From a virus: 63,022 bases of DNA. The stretch spans positions 1-63,022 of the IMG/VR virus record IMGVR_UViG_3300047469_000409; one strand, written 5' to 3'. The stretch's first letter is position 1. Each line of letters starts with the position of its first letter. This document shows, piece after piece, positions 57,903 to 63,022 of this stretch. The translations under genes and the position numbers were made by a program. Under the pieces are notes generated by a model. It did no database searches and was not told where the DNA came from. It worked only from the letters and a program-made list of their open reading frames with translations.

Positions 57903-58594
57903 GGCGCTGTCACCGGTTGAATGAGTTCTGGCCCCTGATTCCGCACGTTGCCCACGGCTCTGCCGACTGGATACCACTCGAAATCCTCGACCGGCCGGCA
58001 ACACTCCTTGGCGATTTCCTCGGCGCGGGCGGCATCAGTGGCCGGGTCAATCCATTCCAGGGCGAGTTCGGGCGTCAGCACCAGCGGCCGGCGGTCGTGG
58101 ATGTCTACCATGCCCTGATCACTCGCCGCAGTGATGATCACGAAGCCATCCCCGTCGCCAGGTTCCAGGCCAGGCGTCACCTGGGCCAGCGCGCCATAGA
58201 ACATTGGCGCACCACCTTTGAGTCGGATCAGGTAGGGCTGCTTCTTCTTCGGGTCGTCTGGATCCTTCACCCACTCGTACCACGCATCGCTGGGCACCAG
58301 GGCCCGGCCATTGGGCCAGAGCTGCTTGAAGAATTTCCCCGTGGTCACCGTCTCGACCCTGGCATTGATCGGGTCCGGTCTTTTCCCCTTCGCCCAGAAC
58401 GGCGCCCATCCCCAGCGAACCGGATCGATATGGATACCGGCTTCGTCCGCTCGCAGAATGTTGACCTTCGTTGTCGGCGCCACGTTGTACCGGGCAATCG
58501 GTTCGGCGTTGTAGCCGCCTATAATCCGATACCTCGGTGCCAGTTCGCTAAAGTAGTCATCCATCCCACTGCGCTGCACAATCCTTCCGCACAT
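57899..58594 (-). CDS. SRAP / HMCES-type protein 1 (phage copy)
   Basis: SOS-response-associated peptidase family protein that crosslinks to abasic sites in single-stranded DNA through Cys2. The 231-aa protein starts MCGR, and Cys2, Asn37 (RYNVAP), Asn77 (INAR), Glu107 (WYEW) and His166 (IHDRRP) are all present. The start at 58594 is forced because Cys2 must become the N-terminus; an in-frame ATG 36 codons upstream cannot be right. A LexA box lies 60 nt upstream. It sits just inside the right end of the prophage. It is about three-quarters identical to the copy at 61.8-62.5 kb by eye. Confidence 0.92.
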   Translation of the reverse strand: MCGRIVQRSGMDDYFSELAPRYRIIGGYNAEPIARYNVAPTTKVNILRADEAGIHIDPVRWGWAPFWAKGKRPDPINARVETVTTGKFFKQLWPNGRALVPSDAWYEWVKDPDDPKKKQPYLIRLKGGAPMFYGALAQVTPGLEPGDGDGFVIITAASDQGMVDIHDRRPLVLTPELALEWIDPATDAARAEEIAKECCRPVEDFEWYPVGRAVGNVRNQGPELIQPVTAP

Positions 58595-58654
58595 AGCGTC
58601 ACCCGTCGAAATTCCCCTTATCCAGTATTGACCGCAAATCCGTGGCTTGGTTGA

Positions 58655-58670
58655 CTGTATGCATATCCAG
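58655..58670. promoter_or_regulatory. LexA box between SRAP gene 1 and the 100-aa gene
   Basis: CTGTATGCATATCCAG, a full CTG-N10-CAG match with AT-rich centre, between two divergent genes. It would make both SOS-inducible. Confidence 0.8.
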
Positions 58671-58679
58671 TATTGAGTA

Positions 58680-58982
58680 ATGGAAATGCGATATTTGATC
58701 ACCGCCAGGCGGCGCTACGGTGTTGCCATCCCGGCGCAGCAACTCTCCAAGGTCCAGCCCATCAGGGGTGACGTCCACATTGGTGAATCCGTGAGCGAAC
58801 AGCTCGGCAGGCCATCTCTCACCGCCTGGATTTTCGTCTCCTCGCCCAGCATGCCCGATCCACTGCCGCCACTCCTCGACGTACGGGTCACCGGCATGGC
58901 TCAGAACGGAATGAACCTGAACGGCGTCGAAGAGGTGGATGGCGTCCTGTACGCTCAGTCATGGCTGTGCAAAGTGGAGTAG
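58680..58982 (+). CDS. Small LexA-controlled hypothetical protein
   Basis: A 100-aa protein (MEMRYLITARRRYGVAIPAQ start) that begins 9 bp after the LexA box. The start is uncertain; two ATG codons are close together and no strong ribosome site is present. No family recognised. In the second SRAP locus the same divergent position holds umuD. Confidence 0.5.
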   Translation: MEMRYLITARRRYGVAIPAQQLSKVQPIRGDVHIGESVSEQLGRPSLTAWIFVSSPSMPDPLPPLLDVRVTGMAQNGMNLNGVEEVDGVLYAQSWLCKVE

Positions 58983-58985
58983 GCG

Positions 58986-59222
58986 ATGGAAGTCAAAGAG
59001 CGTGAGCTGAAAATCTGGAATGACCACCTGGACCATGAAGCGCGCCGGGAGTGCGCGACGGATCATTGGCATGGCGAGTTACTGGGGCATGCCAATGCCC
59101 TGGCCAGGCTCGGGGTAATAGATGAAGAGGAATTGAGGGAAATGCTGGAGCTTGCCGATTCGGCGCTTGAGCATGTGAGGGCGCAGCTTGAGACGCAGGA
59201 GTGGCTGACTGATCCTGGGTGA
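58986..59222 (+). CDS. Small hypothetical protein at the right prophage end
   Basis: A 78-aa acidic helical protein (MEVKERELKIWNDHLDHEAR start). GGAG precedes the ATG. It is last in the phage before the attachment region, probably co-transcribed with the SOS-linked gene before it. Unrecognised. Confidence 0.55.
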   Translation: MEVKERELKIWNDHLDHEARRECATDHWHGELLGHANALARLGVIDEEELREMLELADSALEHVRAQLETQEWLTDPG

Positions 59223-59399
59223 GGGTGATCGTCGGCAGGACGCCGGGGAGGGGTTCGAATCAGCTTTTGATTGGACAGACCGGCAATGGGTATAGATCGA
59301 AAACGGCCGTATCTGGGAGGGTTTGCTGATAATTTGCTGAAGCAAGGCGTACCGTCCACTCAAGCATATGATTTATAACAATATTTTCGGCCAGTAGTG
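59223..59399. other. Phage right-end sequence before the attachment site
   Basis: No supported gene in 177 bp. It becomes AT-rich toward the junction (ATATGATTTATAACAATATT), as is usual near phage attachment cores. Confidence 0.5.
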
Positions 59400-59483
59400 C
59401 CGATCCATCATCGGCGCCACAGAAAAGCGGCGGGAGGGCTCGGGGCTTGTGGGACGGGTGTTGTAGAGCGTTTCGGGTAACAT
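59400..59483 (-). pseudogene. dusA: Displaced dusA 5-prime fragment / attR
   Basis: The minus strand from 59483 encodes 27 residues that end SRRFSVAPMMD, the characteristic start of tRNA-dihydrouridine synthase A (normally continuing WTDRHCRYF). Right after Asp the sequence turns into phage DNA and reaches a stop within about ten codons. The rest of dusA is missing and should lie left of position 1, given a new 5-prime end by the phage. The junction near 59400 is therefore attR. Integrases that target the 5-prime part of dusA are a known group. Confidence 0.8.
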
Positions 59484-59584
59484 TTTGATCAACGTTTTAA
59501 GGGCGGTTTTGGGTCGATTTCGGTCGTATTTTTGAGGTCGGGGGTACAATGTACCGCTCACTTTTCAATTTGTACCACCGGCGT

Positions 59585-60179
59585 ATGGCAACGATAAGAG
59601 CACGGAAAAAGGTCGACGGGACCGTTAGCTATACGCCTCAGATCCGCATTAAGAAACACGGTGCGACAGTCTACCAAGAGAACCAGACCTTCGCCCGTAA
59701 ACAGGCTGCTGTAGCGTGGGCCAGGCGACGCGAAGCTGAGCTGTACGAGCCAGGAGCGATTGATCGCGCGAATCGCAAGGGGACGACGGTCAAGGAGGTG
59801 ATTGATCGGTATCTGGTGTCATCTGCCCGAGGAAGCCTGGCTCATTATGAACAGCATGCCTCGGACCTGTGCCGAGATCTTCCCGTACAACTCAGGATCC
59901 GTTTCGACAGCCTGGGCGAAGGCCTGCAAGTTTTTGGAGATCGAGGACCTGCATTTCCATGATCTGCGCCACGAGGGCGTGAGCCGACTTTATGAAATGG
60001 ACTGGGATATTCCAAGAGTTGCCAGCGTGTCAGGGCATCGGGACTGGAATTCTTTGCGCCGATACACACATCTGCGCGGGCGAGGTGATCACTACGCGAA
60101 TTGGCCGTGGCTGGACAAAATAGTCCAGGCACCCGTGAAGCTTGGAGCCAAGTCGCTACAGCGCGCACTCAAGAAATAG
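59585..60179 (+). pseudogene. Internally deleted integrase of an older dusA element
   Basis: A relative of the integrase at position 1. The first frame encodes the N-terminal arm (MATIRARKKVDGTVSYTPQI ... KEVIDRYL), and after about 59811-59815 the homology continues in another frame from WCHLPEEAW to the end (HDLRHEGVSRL, SGHRDWNSLRRYTHL). Compared with the intact gene, residues about 78-256 (some 540 bp) are gone and the frame is shifted. A short TCTGG is shared at the break. Catalytic His, Arg, His and Tyr remain, but the first Arg and the core-binding domain are lost, so it is inactive. Confidence 0.88.
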
Positions 60180-60240
60180 GGGCGAGCTTATCTCCCGATT
60201 TTACCTAATGAAAAAAACGCAGCTGGATGTCGCAAGGAAT

Positions 60241-60258
60241 GTACGATAATCTTCGTAC
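60241..60258. promoter_or_regulatory. Palindromic operator before the toxin-antitoxin-like pair
   Basis: GTACGA-TAATCT-TCGTAC, a perfect 6-bp inverted repeat with a 6-base centre, 15 bp before the first gene. Its position suits autoregulation. Confidence 0.6.
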
Positions 60259-60273
60259 GCAGTAGGAGTCGGA

Positions 60274-60564
60274 ATGGAAAAGGGCTTCAAAAAAGCCAAG
60301 CACGATGTGATAGCCGCTCTGGAGGCGGGTGATTATCAGCATGCGGCTCGTGGCTCTATCGATGTCAAAAATCTGCTGGCGACTGGGGAGGTCTCAGCCC
60401 AGGAGGTGATTTCGATCATTAAGAAATGTAGCGGTACTCAGCACAGCTGCAGTCCGCATCACTCGGTACCCAGTATTGAAGTCCATGTGCTGAAAACAGG
60501 GACTTGGTACATAAAGTTCTATTTTATCGATCCAAGCGCTTGGTTCATCAGCGTCCATCGGTGA
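60274..60564 (+). CDS. Putative toxin (MqsR/DUF4258-like)
   Basis: A 96-aa basic protein. The ending HVLKTGTWYIKFYFIDPSAWFISVHR and the early helix DVIAALEAGDYQHAARGS recall the small MqsR / DUF4258 type of RNase-fold toxins, but the match is weak. AGGAG precedes the ATG, and the partner gene starts 9 bp after its stop. Operator, size, order (toxin first) and a zinc-ribbon partner support an MqsRA-like pair. Confidence 0.5.
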   Translation: MEKGFKKAKHDVIAALEAGDYQHAARGSIDVKNLLATGEVSAQEVISIIKKCSGTQHSCSPHHSVPSIEVHVLKTGTWYIKFYFIDPSAWFISVHR

Positions 60565-60572
60565 GTACATTC

Positions 60573-61205
60573 ATGAAGATTTTATTGGAAGGAGACCACG
60601 GCAAGGCTCTGTGTGAGCACTGCCAGCAAGTGGTCGCTACGACATACGTCCGTCGTAATATGCCGTTCAGTGATTGCCAAGGCGAGGCCAAGGATATCTT
60701 GGTCGGAGTCTGCGACGTCTGCGAAACCATCGTTGCGATCCCGGCTCAATCCACCCCCGCCATCAAGGAAGCGCGTAAGCAGCAGTTGACTCCAATCGAG
60801 GCGCGCCTCCCGGCTGTCTACCTGGACGTTCTGGACGCGGCTATGTTTTCGGTCACTCAAGACGCGGGCGTGCAAACTCGTAAGCTGTTTTTCAGTTATT
60901 ACTTCAGAGAGCTGGTTGAGGCAAAAGCCAGTGAAAGCCTGCATAGGGCCCATTCAGAGTTTTCCGAGTCACTCAGAACGCAGATGACCGCTCGTGATTT
61001 GGCACCTTCGCATTCGATGAAGCGCCTATCCATGAAGGTGAATCATTACGTGGCTGACGATTTTGTGGTGCTCCTCGAAGCGACACATATGACGCGCACG
61101 GAGCTGCTCAAGTCGGTGATCTGCCAGATCCAGGAGGACGTGATTGAAGCCAGAAATCCTGCGGTCATTTCAGACCTGCAGCGACTTGCAAGAGTCGCCA
61201 TGTAA
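60573..61205 (+). CDS. Putative antitoxin with zinc-ribbon (MqsA-like)
   Basis: A 210-aa protein. N-terminal CEHCQQVV and VCDVCETIV pairs form a probable zinc-ribbon, as in MqsA. The C-terminus (MKVNHYVADDFVVLLEATHMTRTELLKSV) has a strand-helix-helix pattern that could bind DNA. It is longer than MqsA. ATG at 60573 is taken; an earlier in-frame ATG lies inside the toxin gene. A strong terminator follows. Confidence 0.55.
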   Translation: MKILLEGDHGKALCEHCQQVVATTYVRRNMPFSDCQGEAKDILVGVCDVCETIVAIPAQSTPAIKEARKQQLTPIEARLPAVYLDVLDAAMFSVTQDAGVQTRKLFFSYYFRELVEAKASESLHRAHSEFSESLRTQMTARDLAPSHSMKRLSMKVNHYVADDFVVLLEATHMTRTELLKSVICQIQEDVIEARNPAVISDLQRLARVAM

Positions 61206-61209
61206 ATCG

Positions 61210-61235
61210 AAATGACCCGCTTATGCGGGTCATTT
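61210..61235 (+). terminator. Rho-independent terminator after the antitoxin-like gene
   Basis: AAATGACCCGC-TTAT-GCGGGTCATTT, a perfect 11-bp stem that ends in T residues (61210-61235). Confidence 0.8.
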
Positions 61236-61330
61236 GTTATGAGTCATACGGCCTGTAGACACGCCGCTCAGGCGGATGACTTCGATATTCGGTCACCTTG
61301 CTAGCCCCAGCGAGGTCCATTGAGTTGATT

Positions 61331-61430
61331 TCATTCTTTAACCGCAGCAGCCCGTTGGGTTTCTAGGTAGCTAGCCAGATCGGCAATATGGATACCTCTC
61401 GCGCTTTTTTGACTGCCGAGTAATCGGAAT
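61331..61430 (-). pseudogene. Truncated PrtN-family gene of the older element
   Basis: The minus strand encodes LLGSQKSARGIHIADLASYL and then ETQRAAAVKE, matching the C-terminal third of the PrtN-family protein at 1112-1396 (SQKAARGVHLNDLAAYLDA). The N-terminal 45 or so residues are absent and replaced by unrelated sequence. As in the intact prophage, it lies downstream of and convergent with an integrase. Confidence 0.75.
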
Positions 61431-61457
61431 TTTGAGACGATCCGCCGGTACTCAGAG

Positions 61458-61778
61458 TTGCTGCTCAAAAAGCAGATTGAGCTGTTTAAGCCGCAGACGA
61501 TCATCTTCGCCAATGGTGCGAGCAGTGCCCATCACCGCAAGGGTTTCTTCCCCTCCAAGGGAGAGTTCAGCGTCTGCTCCGAGTCCGGCGACTACGTGGC
61601 TGACGGGATACCTCGGGATCACCTATGGCGGTTTCGCCTGAATGGCAATATTCAGTGTTACCGGATCCAGCACCCTAGTAGCCGAAGCAAAGACGCTAGG
61701 GCCGCCCGGCAATACTTGATCAATGAGATCCTGGCGCAGCGAGCTGACCAGCTTGTCAGTGCTGGCGGTGCATTTTAG
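61458..61778 (+). pseudogene. C-terminal fragment of an unidentified protein (UDG-like?)
   Basis: An open frame of 106 codons with IELFKPQTIIFANG near the start and YRIQHPSSRSKDARAARQYL near the end. Both recall uracil-DNA-glycosylase-fold proteins (KPKxIILxG and the HPS motif), but similarity is weak. It abuts the truncated PrtN piece and has no proper start, so it is probably the remains of a larger gene. Confidence 0.35.
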
Positions 61779-62491
61779 AAGTCGAGGGGTAGTGTTTCGG
61801 GGGGATCAAGGGGCAACACGAGCTGTGGTCCTTGATTCCTCACATTCCCCACCGCCCGGTCAACCGTAAACCATTCGAAGTCATCTACCGGTCGGCAGCA
61901 TTCCTTCGCGATTTCCTCGGCGCGTTTTGCGCTCGTAGCGGGATCCAGCCATTCGTTTGCCAACTCCGGCGTCAACACCAATGGCCGCCGATCATGAATG
62001 TCCACCATCCCTGAATCACTCGCCGCCGTGATTATCACAAACCCATCATCGTCACTCGGCTCAAGCCCTGGCGTTACCTGAGCCAGCGCCCCATAGAACA
62101 TCGGTGCCTTGCTTTTAAGCCGGATGTAGTACGGCTGCTTCTTCTTCGGATCAGCCGGATCCTTCACCCACTCAAACCAGCCGTTCGCTGGCGCGATTGC
62201 CCGGCCATTAGGCCATAGCTGCTTGAAAAACTTCCCCGTCGCCACCGTCTCGACCCGCGCATTGATCGGGTCTGGTCGTTTGCCTTTCGCCCAGAATGGC
62301 GACCATCCCCAGCGCACCTTGTCCACGCTCAGGCCTTGTTCAGTGCTGCGGATTATCTCGACGCGAGTGGAGGGCACGACGTTGTAGCGCTCTATAGGCC
62401 AGAGGTCGTATCCGTTGATCACCAGCTGCTTTGGGGCCAGTTCGCGCAGGTAATGGTCCATGGATTCGTAGATCGAATAGCGCCCGCACAT
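61775..62491 (-). CDS. SRAP / HMCES-type protein 2
   Basis: A 238-aa SRAP-family protein with Cys2 (MCGRYS), Asn37 (RYNVVP), Glu107 (WFEW) and His166 (IHDRRP) intact. It differs from copy 1 mainly in the first 60 residues and at the C-terminus (PPETLPLDF). A perfect LexA box about 60 nt upstream is shared with umuD. The upstream sequence (TGTCACCCGTCGAAATT) is nearly the same as at copy 1, so the two loci share ancestry. Confidence 0.92.
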   Translation of the reverse strand: MCGRYSIYESMDHYLRELAPKQLVINGYDLWPIERYNVVPSTRVEIIRSTEQGLSVDKVRWGWSPFWAKGKRPDPINARVETVATGKFFKQLWPNGRAIAPANGWFEWVKDPADPKKKQPYYIRLKSKAPMFYGALAQVTPGLEPSDDDGFVIITAASDSGMVDIHDRRPLVLTPELANEWLDPATSAKRAEEIAKECCRPVDDFEWFTVDRAVGNVRNQGPQLVLPLDPPETLPLDF

Positions 62492-62551
62492 GCTGTCACC
62501 CGTCGAAATTTCCTACATATGAGATTGACCGCAAACGGCCTTCGTCGTTAA

Positions 62552-62567
62552 CTGTATATACATACAG
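62552..62567. promoter_or_regulatory. LexA box between SRAP gene 2 and umuD
   Basis: CTGTATATACATACAG, a perfect palindromic match to the LexA consensus, located between divergent SOS genes. Confidence 0.92.
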
Positions 62568-62590
62568 CAATCATTCGCAAGGTTCGCATC

Positions 62591-63022
62591 ATGAGTGTCA
62601 CTATCCTTGGCCCGTTGTCGGCAGGGGGCGAGAAGCTCCCACTTTATTCCTTCCAGGTACCGGCCGGTTTCCCGTCCCCGGCGGCTGACCACATCGAAAA
62701 GCACATTTCCCTGGATGAGCTGTTCGACATCCGCGCGCCGCATGTGTACCTGGTGAAGATCGAAGGCGACAGCATGGTGGGGGCCGGGATTTACTCGGGT
62801 GACCTGGTGGTTGTAGACCGAAGCCTGTACGCCGAACACGGCGATATTGTCATCGCTGCGCTTAATTCCGAGCCGGTCTGCAAGCGGCTGCACATGCGCA
62901 ATAACGTGTTCATTCTGCAATCGGAAAACCCGAAATACCCGCCGCGCTACGTGATGGAGGGCGATGATCTTGTGATCTGGGGCGTGGTGAAATACAGCGT
63001 GCGCGATCATGACAAAGCCTGA
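62591..63022 (+). CDS. umuD: UmuD-family translesion polymerase subunit
   Basis: A 143-aa protein that self-cleaves with RecA help and then joins UmuC in the error-prone polymerase V. Cleavage site Ala25-Gly26 (VPAGFPSPAADHIE), catalytic Ser61 (GDSMVGAG) and Lys98 (VCKRL) are visible. It is complete and ends with the window, so a umuC (rulB-type) gene may follow. The LexA box 24 nt upstream of the ATG makes it SOS-controlled. Confidence 0.92.
   Translation: MSVTILGPLSAGGEKLPLYSFQVPAGFPSPAADHIEKHISLDELFDIRAPHVYLVKIEGDSMVGAGIYSGDLVVVDRSLYAEHGDIVIAALNSEPVCKRLHMRNNVFILQSENPKYPPRYVMEGDDLVIWGVVKYSVRDHDKA

Noticed and set aside
58595-58702. 36-codon extension of SRAP gene 1
   Set aside because: The family requires Cys as residue 2; the extension would also run through the LexA box.
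59249-59262. GGGGTTCGAATCA resembles a tRNA T-loop near the phage end, suggesting a tRNA attachment site
   Set aside because: No acceptor, D or anticodon arm can be drawn around it, and the junction is explained by dusA.
1-63022. CRISPR arrays, IS elements, rRNA or tRNA genes
   Set aside because: I looked for spaced direct repeats, transposase motifs and cloverleaf elements on both strands and saw none.

Overview
The window is almost entirely one integrated temperate phage of about 59.4 kb, followed by about 3.6 kb of older mobile-element debris. The host is very probably a Pseudomonas. The evidence is DUF1652- and DUF1654-type genes, two PrtN (pyocin activator) family genes, gammaproteobacterial LexA boxes, a tRNA-dihydrouridine synthase A (dusA) insertion site and GC-rich coding sequence. 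I see no tRNA, rRNA, IS element or CRISPR array.

Layout from left to right. Position 1 starts a tyrosine integrase, convergent with a PrtN-family gene. From 1.4 to 14 kb runs a leftward early operon of small, translationally coupled genes. It holds a C5 cytosine methyltransferase, a PAPS-reductase-like protein, a YqaJ exonuclease and an Erf annealing protein. One membrane-protein gene (6.5 kb) points against it. The operon starts at PL (14.31-14.34 kb), which is bracketed by two repressor half-sites and has a 390-nt leader. From 14.3 to 18.7 kb is a lambda-like immunity region: a DUF1654 gene behind a LexA-box promoter, DUF1652, a RhuM-family gene, three paralogous small genes, the S24-type repressor cI, and OR with three copies of the operator sequence. 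From 18.7 to 26 kb is the rightward early region: cro, a T5orf172 protein, an O-type initiator with iterons, a DnaB-like helicase, NinX-like, NinB and NinG.

From 26.2 kb come lysis (holin candidates, SleB-type hydrolase, Rz with nested Rz1), small terminase, a leftward hicAB pair, large terminase, P22-size portal, scaffold and N4gp56-family coat. Adaptor and tail genes follow, then two very large alanine-rich proteins that look like ejection proteins, a YafO-type toxin with an unusual partner, tail fibres and a fibre assembly chaperone. There is no tape measure or sheath, so a short-tailed (podovirus) particle is likely. The order recalls F116-type Pseudomonas phages, from memory and not compared. 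Late genes appear to be driven by a repeated promoter with a TTG box, a conserved AGTCACA in the spacer and TAnnnT, found at five places plus one weaker reverse copy. The right end carries a LexA-controlled SRAP (HMCES-like) gene divergent from a small gene.

At 59.40 kb the phage joins a displaced dusA 5-prime fragment. Directly behind it lie an internally deleted integrase, a toxin-antitoxin-like pair with a palindromic operator, a truncated PrtN gene, an unrecognised fragment, a second SRAP gene and a umuD gene behind a perfect LexA box. This arrangement indicates successive insertion of two related dusA-specific elements at the same site, with the older one now decayed.
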